Origin: Pseudomonas sp. TCU-HL1
Lineage (GTDB): Bacteria; Pseudomonadota; Gammaproteobacteria; Pseudomonadales; Pseudomonadaceae
Length of the DNA: 64,000 bases
Assembly (NCBI RefSeq): GCF_001708505.1
Contig: NZ_CP015992.1
Span: 1,364,001 to 1,428,000 of the forward strand
Direction of reading: 5' to 3'
A program made the position numbers and the translations under genes. Position 1 is the first letter of the stretch. Every line of letters starts with the position of its first letter. Below, piece by piece: positions 36,007-44,782 of this stretch. The notes below the pieces were generated by a model that was given only the letters and a program-made list of their open reading frames with translations, was not told the DNA's origin and did no database searches.

Positions 36007-37479
36007 TCAGACGATAAAGGTGATGGCCACCCAGAACAGCGCGGCGGAGAGCGCGATCGTGGTGGGCAGGGTCAGGACCCAGGCCATCAGGATATTGCGC
36101 ACGGTGCCGCCCTGCAGGCCGCTGCGGTTGGCGACCATGGTGCCGGCGACGCCGGAAGACAGTACGTGGGTGGTGGACACCGGCAAGCTGTAGATGTTGG
36201 CCATGCCGATGGCGCACGCGGCGGTGATCTGGGCGCTCATGCCCTGGGCATAGGTCATGCCCTGCTTGCCGATCTTCTCGCCGACGGTGCGCACTACGCG
36301 CTTCCAGCCAACCATGGTGCCGATGCCAAGGGCCAGGGCGACGGCCAGGATCACCCAGAACGGGGCGTATTCGGTCGTGGCGGTCAGGTCCTTGCGCAGC
36401 TTCTCCAGGTCCGCCTTTTCGCGGGCCGGTAGTTCGGAGAGCTTGCCCACCTTCTTGGCGGTGTCGTCCAGGCAGAGCAGGTAGCGGCGGACTTCGACGC
36501 GGGTGTCATCACTCAGGTCGTTGTAGTTGGCCACGCCATTGAGCTTCTGCAGCAGGGCGTTGATGGTCGGCTCGGTCTGCTTCGGATCGCAGCGATAGAG
36601 TTGCGGCATCTCGCTACCATTGCCTTTGCCCAGGGCCAGCATCTCGCCGAGGGTGTCGGTGTGGCGCTGGTAGAACTGGCTCAGGTGAGTCGCCGCGTCG
36701 CGGGTACGCTCGATCTGGTAGGTGGTGCTGTTGAGGTCAAGCACGAACTTGGCCGGGACGATACCGATCAGCACCAGCATGATCAGGCCGATGCCTTTCT
36801 GGCCATCGTTGGAGCCATGCACGAAGCTCACGGCCATGGCGGAAAGCACCAGCACCAGGCGGTTCCAGAAGGGCGGATGCTTCTTCTCATCCAGCTCCTT
36901 ACGGGTTTCCGGGGTCTTGTGCATCTTCGACAGCGGATAAATCCACTTCAGGCCGAGGAGCAGCAGGGCGGCGACCAGGAAGCCGGCGGCCGGGGAGAAG
37001 ATCAGCGACAGGCCGATGTCGATGGCCTTGCCCCAGTTAACGCCCTCGGCCAGCGGCACTTCGGTGAGCACCGCGTTGGCCAGGCCGACGCCGAGGATGG
37101 AGCCGATCAGCGTGTGGGAGCTGGACGCCGGGATGCCGAAGTACCAGGTGCCCAGGTTCCAGGCGATGGCTGCGGTCAGCAGGCTGAACACCATGGCGAG
37201 GCCATGGCCGGTATTGACGTTGATCAGCAGCTCCACCGGCAGCAGGTGGACGATGGCATAGGCCACGCCCACGCCGCCCAGCAACACCCCAAGGAAGTTG
37301 AAGATCCCCGAGAGGATCACCGCCCGATAGGGCGACATGGCCTTGGTGTAGATGACAGTGGCCACCGCGTTGGCGGTGTCGTGGAAGCCGTTGATGAACT
37401 CGAAGGTCAGGACGAATGCCAGGGCGAGACAGAGGCTCAGCACTAGCCAGGCATCAAGCCCGCTGAAGAGATCGAACAT
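36007..37479 (-). CDS. PiT-family low-affinity inorganic phosphate transporter
   Basis: A 490-aa inner-membrane transporter driven by proton or sodium gradient. Both PiT signature repeats are present: EFINGFHDTANAVATVIYTKAM near the N-terminus and VSTTHVLSSGVAG in the C-terminal half. The internal GSNDGQKGIGLIML block is also visible. The central hydrophilic region (about 230-350) separates two membrane halves, as in PitA. Monocistronic, with a shared terminator downstream. The family exports or imports metal-phosphate. Confidence 0.9.
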   Translation of the reverse strand: MFDLFSGLDAWLVLSLCLALAFVLTFEFINGFHDTANAVATVIYTKAMSPYRAVILSGIFNFLGVLLGGVGVAYAIVHLLPVELLINVNTGHGLAMVFSLLTAAIAWNLGTWYFGIPASSSHTLIGSILGVGLANAVLTEVPLAEGVNWGKAIDIGLSLIFSPAAGFLVAALLLLGLKWIYPLSKMHKTPETRKELDEKKHPPFWNRLVLVLSAMAVSFVHGSNDGQKGIGLIMLVLIGIVPAKFVLDLNSTTYQIERTRDAATHLSQFYQRHTDTLGEMLALGKGNGSEMPQLYRCDPKQTEPTINALLQKLNGVANYNDLSDDTRVEVRRYLLCLDDTAKKVGKLSELPAREKADLEKLRKDLTATTEYAPFWVILAVALALGIGTMVGWKRVVRTVGEKIGKQGMTYAQGMSAQITAACAIGMANIYSLPVSTTHVLSSGVAGTMVANRSGLQGGTVRNILMAWVLTLPTTIALSAALFWVAITFIV

Positions 37480-37633
37480 GAAGGTTATGTGACTGGCTCA
37501 TGAAGGGGCCGCGATTATGCCAGAAAACCGGCCGTCGCCCAGACCCGGGTGTCGAGCGGTTTCTGGCATCCCCTGCAGAAGTTGTCGCAAATCAATACGA
37601 ACGATTCCCCGGCGGGCCGGGTGCGACAATTTG

Positions 37634-37831
37634 TCAGGGTTCCTGCCCGAGTTCTTTTTCGATCTTTTCCAGCTCTTTCTCGAAACTCTTGTCGAGCAGG
37701 CTGGGTTTCTTGCGCCAGGGTTTGCGCTCAGGGTCCCTTTGCGCGGCATAGGTAGTGACCTCGCCGCCGTAAACATCCTTGTAACGTTGCGCCTGGCGCT
37801 CGAGTTCGGCGCGCAGTTCGTCTTTCGTCAC
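37634..37831 (-). CDS. Small conserved-looking charged protein (65 aa)
   Basis: MTKDELRAELERQAQRYKDV opens a 65-aa hydrophilic protein rich in Lys, Arg and Glu, with likely helical ends and the central segment TTYAAQRDPERKPWRKKPSLLD. No signal peptide or membrane segment. GTG-G-rich sequence lies upstream, with AGAGAC as a weak ribosome site. I do not recognise a family name. Codon use is normal. It is transcribed towards PiT, 154 bases before it. Confidence 0.6.
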   Translation of the reverse strand: MTKDELRAELERQAQRYKDVYGGEVTTYAAQRDPERKPWRKKPSLLDKSFEKELEKIEKELGQEP

Positions 37832-38133
37832 GTGTTCAATCCGTCTCTTTGATCAATGGTCTTGAGGTGGAACGGGCGATTTAGAGAGCTTCGTCTCCAC
37901 AGCGTCGGTCGCCCGGTCGAGGCCGTCGCTGCGGCCTTCTTGTAGGACAAAGTTCAGTTGTCGCAATTAAAAGGGACTTTCCTACGCACTACGGAAAGGC
38001 CTTGCGAACACTCCGGGAACTGAAGTCGATTTCACTGAGATCCCAGTTGAACGTTGGCAATTATAACAAGCAAACAGGAAAGCTCCATTACAGGATAATC
38101 CTTCAAGAGTGAAGGATTTCTGCTCTTCAGCAA
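37832..38133. other. Intergenic region with a weak terminator
   Basis: 302 bases. The part 38040-38130 is AT-rich and carries AATCCTTCA / TGAAGGATT (38098-38119), a 9-bp stem with loop AGAG that may end the regulator gene on the minus strand. The remainder probably holds the promoter of the 65-aa gene. Confidence 0.4.
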
Positions 38134-39555
38134 TCAGGAGTTGCCTAGAAGAGACCGGATAATCCTGCCAAGAGTTTCCATTGCCTGTTCGCTGGAGTTG
38201 CTCCAGGGATGACCAAAGTTGAGACGGGCGCAATGGCCGAAACGCCGTGTGGCCGAAAAAATCGGCCCTGGCGCGATGCTGATGCCCTGGGCCAGGGCGA
38301 GCTGGAACAGGCGCAGCGAGTCGACCTGTTCGGGGAATTCCAGCCAGAGGAAATAGCCGCCTTCCGGCCGGCTGACGCGGGTTTCCTCCGGGAAGTGGCG
38401 GGCCACGGCCGCCAGCATGGCATTGCGTTGGCTCTCCAGGGCGTAACGCAGTTTGCGCAAGTGGCGGTCGTAGCCGCCATGCTGCAGGTAGTCGGCGATT
38501 GCGGCTTGCGCCGGTACCGAGGCGGAAATGCTGGTCATCAGCTTCAGCCGTTCGATCTGGCTGGCGAAGCGGCCACCGGCCACCCAGCCCACCCGGTAGC
38601 CGGGCGCCAGGCTCTTGGAGAATGAACTGCAGTGCATCACCAGGCCTTCGCTGTCGAAGGCCTTCACCGGCTTGGGCGCGTGCTGGCCGAAGTACAGCTC
38701 GGCGTAGACATCGTCCTCGATCATTGGCACCTGGTGTTTGGCCAGCAGTGCGGCGAGTTGGCGCTTCTTGTCTTCCGAGAGGCTGGCCCCCAGCGGGTTC
38801 TGGAAATTGCTCATGAACCAGCAGGCTTTGATCGGCAGTCGCTCCAGGCTGTCTTCCAGCACGTGCAGGTCGATGCCATCCCGTGGGTGGACGGGAATTT
38901 CCACCGCCTTCAGCTTCAGGCGCTCCAGTACCTGCAGGCTGGCATAGAAAGCCGGTGCCTCGATGGCCACCAGGTCGCCAGGGCGCGCCACCACTTGCAG
39001 GCATAGGTTGAGGGCTTCCAGCGCGCCATTGCAGATCACCAGTTCCTCGATGGGCAGCGGCAGGCCGCCGACCATGTAGCGCAGGGCGATCTGCCGACGC
39101 AGGGCGTGGTTGCCCGGCGTCATGTCGGCGACCGTGGAGCGCGGGTCCATCTCGCGAACGGCATGGGCCATCGAGCGGGCCAGGCGTTGCAGGGGGAACA
39201 GCTCGGGGCTGGGGAAGGCCGAGCCGAAGGGAATGGTGTCCGGGTCCTTGATGGAACTCAGCACGGAGAACACCAGCTCGCTGACATCCACCTCGGTGGT
39301 CGCCGCCTCCCGAGGTCCCGGCTGGGGTTCCGGCAGCGGCCGGCGCACATGCTCGCAGACGAAGTAGCCGGAACGCGCGCGGGCCATGATCAGCCCACGG
39401 CTTTCCAGCAGGTAGTAAGCCTGGAACACGGTGGAGGCGCTGACGCCGTAGGTGCGGCTGGCATGGCGCACCGAGGGCACCTTCTGCCCCGGGGCCAGTA
39501 CCCCGGTGCGGATCAGTTCGGCGATGTCGTCGGCGAATTTCTCGTAGCGCTTCAT
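38134..39555 (-). CDS. GntR/MocR-type regulator with aminotransferase domain
   Basis: 473 aa. An N-terminal GntR winged helix (about 1-70: MKRYEKFADDIAELIRTGVL, then QKVPSVRHASRTYGVSASTVFQAYYLLESRG) is fused to a fold-type I aminotransferase domain with the PLP lysine in CSSFSKSLAPGYRVGW and the Asp in IEDDVYAELYFG. MocR proteins use PLP as a co-effector. The target genes are not evident. The ATG at 39555 follows AGGAAAAG and matches family N-termini. A 27-residue upstream extension to 39636 is not supported. It lies 84 bases downstream of ccoG. Confidence 0.88.
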   Translation of the reverse strand: MKRYEKFADDIAELIRTGVLAPGQKVPSVRHASRTYGVSASTVFQAYYLLESRGLIMARARSGYFVCEHVRRPLPEPQPGPREAATTEVDVSELVFSVLSSIKDPDTIPFGSAFPSPELFPLQRLARSMAHAVREMDPRSTVADMTPGNHALRRQIALRYMVGGLPLPIEELVICNGALEALNLCLQVVARPGDLVAIEAPAFYASLQVLERLKLKAVEIPVHPRDGIDLHVLEDSLERLPIKACWFMSNFQNPLGASLSEDKKRQLAALLAKHQVPMIEDDVYAELYFGQHAPKPVKAFDSEGLVMHCSSFSKSLAPGYRVGWVAGGRFASQIERLKLMTSISASVPAQAAIADYLQHGGYDRHLRKLRYALESQRNAMLAAVARHFPEETRVSRPEGGYFLWLEFPEQVDSLRLFQLALAQGISIAPGPIFSATRRFGHCARLNFGHPWSNSSEQAMETLGRIIRSLLGNS

Positions 39556-39639
39556 CTTTTCCTGGCTTGGTAGCGGCTCGTCGGCGGTGCCCCACTCTAA
39601 GCGCTCGTCGCATGCGCCGCCATGCTCCCGGTCCATGGC

Positions 39640-41055
39640 TCAGCGCCTCGGGCTGACGAAGGTGCTGCCGGCGCTGGCTTCGCTGTCCGGGCGATCCAGG
39701 CTGCGAACCACGAAGCGCAATGGGCGTGAACCGGCCTGCCCATTGTCGTCGACCTGCGCCACCGAGACCGGCAGCGAGAGGATCTCGCCAGCACCGATGC
39801 TCACCTCATTCTCGCCCTGCAGACGGAAGCCCGGCGCGCCTTCCAGTTCCACCACGTAGCGTTGGGCCTGCTGGGTCTTGTTGATTAGCTTGAGGTTGTA
39901 GATGTTCTCGATCTCGCCGGCGGCGTTCTCGCGGAACATCCCACGATCCTTGATCACATCCACCGACAGCTGCGAACGGGTGGCGCCCAGCCAGACGAGG
40001 GCGACGATCATCAGCACCAGCGCAGTGGCATAGCCGATCAGGCGTGGACGCAGCAGGTGGGTCTTGCCACCTTCCAGCGCGCGCTCCGAGCTGTAACCCA
40101 CCAGGCAACGGGCGTAACCCATGCGGTCCATGATCGAATCGCAGGCGTCGATGCACGCCGCGCAGCCGATGCAGGCGATCTGCAGGCCGTCGCGGATGTC
40201 GATGCCGGTGGGGCAGACCTGCACGCACATCTGGCAGTCGATGCAGTCACCCAGGCCCTGGACCTTTGGGTCGCTGCCCTTTTTGCGCGGGCCACGGGAT
40301 TCGCCGCGCGTGGCGTCGTAGGACACGATCAGCGTGTCCTTGTCGAACATCACGCTCTGGAAGCGCGCGTAGGGACACATGTGGATGCACACCTGCTCGC
40401 GCATCCAACCTGCATTTATATAGGTGGCCGCGGCGAAGAAGATCACCCAGAACAGCGCATTGCCACCGACCTCCCAGGTCGCCAGGTTCGCCACCAGTTC
40501 GCGCACCGGGGTGAAGTAGCCGACGAAGGTGATGGCCGTGGCCAGGCTGATGGCCAGCCAGAGTCCGTGCTTGATGCCACGGCGCAGCAGCTTGCTGGCG
40601 CTCCAGGGGGCGGTGGCCAGCTTGATGCGCTGGTTGCGGTCACCCTCGGTGACCTGCTCGCACCACATGAACATCCAGGTCCACACGCTCTGCGGGCAGG
40701 TATAGCCGCACCATACGCGGCCGGCGAACACCGTGATGAAGAACAGGCCGAAGGCGCAGATGATCAGGAGCCCCGACAGCAGGATGAAGTCCTGGGGCCA
40801 GAAGGTGGCGCCGAAGATGTAGAACTTGCTGTCCTCCAGGCTCCACAGCACCGCCTGGCGGCCATCCCAGTCGAGCCAGAGGGTGCCGAAGAACATCAGG
40901 CACAGCAGTCCCGCGCCCATGCGGCGCAGGTCGCGGTAGAGGCCGGTGAAGCGGCGCGTGTGGATAGGTCCGTTGGAGGCGGAAAGGGGTTTGCTTGCAG
41001 CGGGTGGCAGGCTGGGAGTGACCTCGATGACCTGCGCCGGAATTCTTTCGCTCAT
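39640..41055 (-). CDS. ccoG: CcoG (FixG/RdxA), copper-reducing Fe-S protein for cbb3 oxidase assembly
   Basis: 471 aa. Membrane segments near 38-60, 90-110, 160-180, 195-215 and 340-360. Between them lies a ferredoxin domain with two 4Fe-4S cysteine sets, CIDCQMCVQVCP and CIGCAACIDACD, and the conserved WCGYTCPQSVW and CIHMCPYARFQSVM motifs. A C-terminal Ig-like FixG domain follows. CcoG reduces Cu(II) to Cu(I) for the CuB site of cbb3 oxidase. The ccoNOQP genes are not in this window, and I found no good ANR box in the 180 bases upstream. Confidence 0.94.
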   Translation of the reverse strand: MSERIPAQVIEVTPSLPPAASKPLSASNGPIHTRRFTGLYRDLRRMGAGLLCLMFFGTLWLDWDGRQAVLWSLEDSKFYIFGATFWPQDFILLSGLLIICAFGLFFITVFAGRVWCGYTCPQSVWTWMFMWCEQVTEGDRNQRIKLATAPWSASKLLRRGIKHGLWLAISLATAITFVGYFTPVRELVANLATWEVGGNALFWVIFFAAATYINAGWMREQVCIHMCPYARFQSVMFDKDTLIVSYDATRGESRGPRKKGSDPKVQGLGDCIDCQMCVQVCPTGIDIRDGLQIACIGCAACIDACDSIMDRMGYARCLVGYSSERALEGGKTHLLRPRLIGYATALVLMIVALVWLGATRSQLSVDVIKDRGMFRENAAGEIENIYNLKLINKTQQAQRYVVELEGAPGFRLQGENEVSIGAGEILSLPVSVAQVDDNGQAGSRPLRFVVRSLDRPDSEASAGSTFVSPRR

Positions 41056-41240
41056 GATCAGTGCCCATCAGGCTGTTACGGCGAGACGGACTATAGGAAG
41101 GCACTGATGGGCAAAACAGATTCAGATCAGCCGCTAAAAACCATATCAGATGGATCGGGTCGGGGCGCCAGGCCGCAAGGCACTTGGATTGTGGCGCAGG
41201 CGCGGAAAGCTACGGTGCAAGCGCGGCAATCCGTCGCGGG

Positions 41241-41399
41241 TCAGAAGCGCATGGGCGGGACGTAACAGGATTGAGTGGACGGGTGGCACTGGTTGAGCCC
41301 TGCCAGTTGGGGGGGCAGCGGACGCGCCAGAAGGCTCAGGTAGGCAGCGGCGAAGGCGCAGCCGAGGAAGGTGAGGCACAGCTTGGTTTTTATTGTCAT
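41241..41399 (-). CDS. Small hypothetical protein (52 aa), probably membrane-anchored or exported
   Basis: MTIKTKLCLTFLGCAFAAAY starts a 52-aa protein: a short basic N-terminus, a hydrophobic stretch to about residue 25, then a Pro/Cys-containing tail (HPSTQSCYVPPMRF). GAGGAA lies six bases before the ATG. Two cysteines in the tail (residues 38 and 45 by my count) could form a disulfide outside the membrane. No family recognised. It stands between ccoG and nudE. Confidence 0.5.
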   Translation of the reverse strand: MTIKTKLCLTFLGCAFAAAYLSLLARPLPPQLAGLNQCHPSTQSCYVPPMRF

Positions 41400-41447
41400 G
41401 GTCGTTCCTCGAAAGGGATGACGCTGTTCTTGTTCTGAGCGGCAACC

Positions 41448-42011
41448 CTAGGCGTTGCTGCGACAACCTGCCTCGTCCAAACGGACTAGTGCCATGAACA
41501 AGGCTGCAATCGCCCGGGCTTCGTGCAGCTCGCCGGAGGCCACCAGCGCCGGCACCTGCGTCAGCGGCAGGCGGACCACCTCCAGCGGCTCCGGCTCGTC
41601 GCCCAGAGCGCTGCAGGGCTCGAGGTTCTCGGCCAGCACGACCTTGCAGCTATGGCACAGGTGCCCCGGCGCCAGGCTCAGCACACCCAATTCATGCAGG
41701 CGACCGGCGCGCAGGCCGACTTCTTCCATCAGTTCACGATTGGCCGCCTCAAGGGTGGTTTCGCCCGACTCCACGCCGCCCTTGGGCAGCCCCAGCACCC
41801 GTTGTTCCACGCCGACGGCGTATTCACGTACCAGCAACACGTGCTGCGGATCGGGCAGGGCCACCACTAGCACTGATTGGTAGCCCGAACCGCGCAGGCG
41901 TTCGTAGACGCGCTGCTGGCCGTTGGCGAATTCCAGGTGCAGCGCCTCGATCTGGAACCAGTCGCTCCTGGCCAGCAATTCGGTCTTGAGAATGGTGGGC
42001 AAGCTGCGCAT
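41448..42011 (-). CDS. nudE: NudE, ADP-compound hydrolase (NUDIX)
   Basis: 187 aa. A complete NUDIX box (GGVESGETTLEAANRELMEE) follows the LGLPKGG turn. The N-terminus (LPTILKTELLARSDWFQIEALHLEFANG) is that of NudE, which hydrolyses ADP-ribose, Ap3A and NADH. Length and order of blocks are normal. A set of hairpins (42152-42284) separates it from the upstream LuxR gene, so it is probably transcribed alone. Confidence 0.9.
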   Translation of the reverse strand: MRSLPTILKTELLARSDWFQIEALHLEFANGQQRVYERLRGSGYQSVLVVALPDPQHVLLVREYAVGVEQRVLGLPKGGVESGETTLEAANRELMEEVGLRAGRLHELGVLSLAPGHLCHSCKVVLAENLEPCSALGDEPEPLEVVRLPLTQVPALVASGELHEARAIAALFMALVRLDEAGCRSNA

Positions 42012-42151
42012 GGCGTGCTCCCGTGGCGGACCGAATGGAGCGTCGCGCGCATCGGTGGTGAGGGCATCGTCTGGATGGACTAGCGGAGCGCCGTGCAGGG
42101 CGTTCGAAGACGCGGACAGGCTTCACCTTTCGCGGTTCACCCGAACTTCGT

Positions 42152-42284
42152 TGGTGGATGTGAAAAGCGACATCCACCCTTGCCACGGCAGTGCCGGGGC
42201 GTGCATTCAAGGGTGGACCACGCTTCACCGGTCCACCGTTCGCGGCTGATCTGGACTCCGCTGGTGGATGTGAAAAGCGACATC
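42152..42284. repeat. Two copies of a 23-bp hairpin repeat plus an intervening inverted repeat
   Basis: TGGTGGATGTGAAAAGCGACATC occurs at 42152-42174 and 42262-42284, 110 bases apart. The first copy folds into GGTGGATGT / ACATCCACC. Between them GGTGGACC / GGTCCACC (42212-42237) forms a third stem. They may terminate transcription from the LuxR gene or belong to a dispersed repeat family. Confidence 0.6.
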
Positions 42285-42315
42285 AACCTTGCGCGCTTCG
42301 GGCCGGGGGAGAGGG

Positions 42316-43446
42316 TTACCCCAGGGTCGCCACGCTCCGCAGAATCAGCCGCACCAGCATCGTCTGGCGGGTCACGCCGGTCTTGGAGAAGGTGGAACGC
42401 AGGTGCGCCCGCGCCGTGTTGCGGCTGATGCCCAGGGCGTCGGAGGCCTCATCCAGGGTCAGGCCGTTGGCCAGCAGCATGGCCAGTTGGGCTTCGGCGG
42501 GAGTCAGGTCGAACAGCGCCTTGACGATCTCCTGGGGGGCACTGGATTCCTGCTCCGGGTCGCTGATGAAGATCACCACCGACGGGCACTGCTTGCCTTC
42601 GTTCCAGGCCGATAGCGGCACCGAGCGCACGATGATGCCGAGGTCCGCCTTGCCCGATGGCCGCTGCACCCGCAAGGCTTCCACCACCGAGGGCAGGTTG
42701 TTCTTCTGCGATTGCAGGGCCTGCTTCACCAGGCGGCGAAACTCCTGGGTATCCCGTGGGTTGCCCACCTGCAAACCGTCGTTGACCAGCTTGAGGCCGT
42801 CCTTGTCGTGCAGCAGGCGTTCGGCCACGCGGTTGGTCTGCAGCACCTTGCCGTCCTCGTCGAGGATGATGGTGCCCACGGCGAGCTGGTCCACCGCACC
42901 GGCGTACAGGTTGCGCTCGGTCTCGATGCGGTTGAGCTGCATGTGGATCTTGATCGAGCGCTCCAGATGCGGGATGAACTGCGCCACCAGGGCCTTGTCG
43001 TCTTCGTTGAAGTCCGGGTCCTCGCGCCCACGGCTGACGCGGATGCGGCACTGGGCGCCGTCGCAGGTGCGGATGTCGGCGCCGAGGATATGGAACACCC
43101 CCACCGGCTCCAGGAAGCTCTTGAAGAATTCCGACTCCTCCCATTCCGTGCGGGAGAGAAACTCGCCATTGGTGACCACCTGGCGGTTGGGCAGGTCAAC
43201 GAAGGGGTCGAGGGCGAAGAAGTGCTTGTTGTAGGACGCTGTGACTTCCGAGGAGCTGCCCGTGGTGTTGACCATCAGGCCTTCGGCGTGCTCGCTCGGC
43301 GGGCGCAGGATAAAGGTGACGTACTTGCTCTGCAGGTACTGGTTCAGTTGATTGAGGAAGGTCGCCCAGGGGATGTCTTCCAGCGGTCCCTGGTAGAGGT
43401 TGCCGAGCAACCCACTGAATTCATCGAGCGTGAGTCTATGTGCCAT
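42316..43446 (-). CDS. LuxR-type helix-turn-helix transcriptional regulator
   Basis: 376 aa. A C-terminal LuxR/GerE HTH (about 310-370: LTPAEAQLAMLLANGLTLDEASDALGISRNTARAHLRSTFSKTGV). The ~300-residue N-terminal part has a PAS-like centre (AVDQLAVGTIILDEDGKVLQTNRVAERLL), so it is probably a one-component sensor. No receiver or autoinducer-binding domain signature. It lies beside and in the same direction as the KshA-like gene. ATCGTC/GACGAT half-sites lie just upstream of its start, similar to those in two promoter regions of the catabolic cluster, so it is the best candidate regulator. Confidence 0.82.
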   Translation of the reverse strand: MAHRLTLDEFSGLLGNLYQGPLEDIPWATFLNQLNQYLQSKYVTFILRPPSEHAEGLMVNTTGSSSEVTASYNKHFFALDPFVDLPNRQVVTNGEFLSRTEWEESEFFKSFLEPVGVFHILGADIRTCDGAQCRIRVSRGREDPDFNEDDKALVAQFIPHLERSIKIHMQLNRIETERNLYAGAVDQLAVGTIILDEDGKVLQTNRVAERLLHDKDGLKLVNDGLQVGNPRDTQEFRRLVKQALQSQKNNLPSVVEALRVQRPSGKADLGIIVRSVPLSAWNEGKQCPSVVIFISDPEQESSAPQEIVKALFDLTPAEAQLAMLLANGLTLDEASDALGISRNTARAHLRSTFSKTGVTRQTMLVRLILRSVATLG

Positions 43447-43511
43447 GTCTGAACCGCTTTTTATTTTTGTAGGGTGCTTCTTACAGACTAACGGGATAGT
43501 TCAGCAAGACA

Positions 43512-43543
43512 GATCGTCCCCCATTGATCGGGAGACGATCGTC
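43512..43543. promoter_or_regulatory. Inverted ATCGTC/GACGAT sites upstream of the LuxR gene
   Basis: GATCGTCCCCC (43512-43522) is mirrored by GGGAGACGATC (43530-43540) with one mismatch, overlapping the perfect palindrome GACGATCGTC (43534-43543). It is 66 bases upstream of the LuxR ATG, a likely autoregulatory site. Confidence 0.5.
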
Positions 43544-43554
43544 CCAGACCGGAA

Positions 43555-44601
43555 TCAGGCGGTTTCGGTCACGTCCAGTACGACGAAGTAGCGGGGTTCG
43601 GCGAGGCTGGCCGGCAGCTCGGCGACATTGGTGTAGAACTGGTCGTACCACTTGCGCAGCTGATACACCGGACCGTCGCCATCGCACAGCAGCGGGTTAT
43701 CCACACGGGTCTTGCTGTGCCAGATGGCCACGTCCTCGTAGAAGGCATCCTGGGCCTGTTTCACATAGGCCTTGGCCATCTCGCGGTTCTGTTCGTCGCT
43801 CAGGCCGGGCACCTTCTTCACCAGCACGCCGTAGCGCAGGGTGAAGCTGTCGAGGTCAATGGGGACGTGGCAGTTGAGCAGGATCGAATGGATCGGCACG
43901 CCATCGAAGGCCCCGGTCATCTCGGTGATCTGGTAGGCCGGGCCGTAGTAGGTGGCCACGGTGGCCAGTTCGCTATCGCCGGACAGGCGCGCGCTGCTGC
44001 CGCGCATCACCTGTACCGCCATGTGACGCTCGAAGGTGTTGCTGAAGTGGTTGAGATCGGTGCCATGCACCGAGTCGAAGTGCGCCATGTCCGAGATGTT
44101 GTCGATCAGCTCGCGGCAGTTGGTGTCGATCTTCAACTCGGCCACTTCCCAGTCGGCCCACTTGTCGTCGAAGCAGGCGTCGATGCGCGGGATGGCTTGC
44201 TCGTCGATGGGGGCATTGCCTTCCGGATCGTTCCAGACGAACAACAGCCTGTTCTGTTCGGACACGGGCCATGACTTGATCTTCGCCCGTGGCGGAATGC
44301 GCTTGGCGTACGGGATGTCGTCGCACACGCCATCGGCACGCCAGCGCCATTCATGGAAGGGGCAACGAATGGCGTCGCCCTCGACGCAGCCCTGGCTGAG
44401 GTCCGCACCCATGTGCGGGCAGTAGCCGTCGAGGATGCGTATCTGGCCGTCTTCTCCGGCGAAGGCCACCAGGCGGGTGCCGAACGCATCCAGGCGGTGG
44501 GCCTTGCCGTCACGGTATCGGTCGGCCAGGCCCAGGCAGTGCCAGCCGCGGGCGAAACGGGGTTCCAGCTGCTTGGCTTCGATTCGGTGCAGGGTGCTCA
44601 T
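43555..44601 (-). CDS. Rieske non-haem iron oxygenase, KshA-like (3-ketosteroid 9alpha-hydroxylase type)
   Basis: 348 aa. Rieske [2Fe-2S] ligands C61, H63, C80, H83 (CPHMGADLSQG...RCPFHEW). The mononuclear iron site begins DNISDMAHFDSVHG with H174 and H179. The order ARGWHCLGLADRYRDGK, LLFVWNDPEGNAP and IDTNCRELIDNISDMAHF closely follows KshA, the oxygenase that hydroxylates C9 of 3-ketosteroids, but other terpenoid-type substrates are possible. No KshB reductase is adjacent. The ATG at 44601 has GGAG upstream. It is divergent from the SDR with a shared palindromic operator. Confidence 0.82.
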   Translation of the reverse strand: MSTLHRIEAKQLEPRFARGWHCLGLADRYRDGKAHRLDAFGTRLVAFAGEDGQIRILDGYCPHMGADLSQGCVEGDAIRCPFHEWRWRADGVCDDIPYAKRIPPRAKIKSWPVSEQNRLLFVWNDPEGNAPIDEQAIPRIDACFDDKWADWEVAELKIDTNCRELIDNISDMAHFDSVHGTDLNHFSNTFERHMAVQVMRGSSARLSGDSELATVATYYGPAYQITEMTGAFDGVPIHSILLNCHVPIDLDSFTLRYGVLVKKVPGLSDEQNREMAKAYVKQAQDAFYEDVAIWHSKTRVDNPLLCDGDGPVYQLRKWYDQFYTNVAELPASLAEPRYFVVLDVTETA

Positions 44602-44701
44602 CTTCTTGTTCTCCCTTCGGGGTCCTTGGGGCTGCTTGCGGCTCAGGCAGACCGTTGCAGCGGATGCACTGGCCGGATTCTGCGGTGCCTGCATTTCCCG
44701 G

Positions 44702-44721
44702 CATCGTCTGATCGGACGATG
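44702..44721. promoter_or_regulatory. 20-bp palindromic operator in the KshA-like/SDR divergent promoter
   Basis: CATCGTCTGATCGGACGATG, two inverted half-sites CATCGTCYGA / TCRGACGATG, 100 bases from the oxygenase start and 61 bases from the SDR start. The right half, extended to ATCGGACGATG, is identical to 54568-54578 in the second divergent promoter. Confidence 0.6.
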
Positions 44722-44782
44722 GCCGCCGCCGACGCCAGGGTTCTACTGCCGGCAACAAGAACAAAAGCGATGGGAACCCAGC

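Noticed and set aside
37982..39613. 543-aa minus-strand frame overlapping the GntR/aminotransferase regulator
   Set aside because: Same strand but wrong frame. The frame ending at 38134 carries the GntR and PLP motifs.
41056..41240. Possible ANR/FNR box upstream of ccoG
   Set aside because: No TTGAT-N4-ATCAA-like sequence close enough to the consensus was found.
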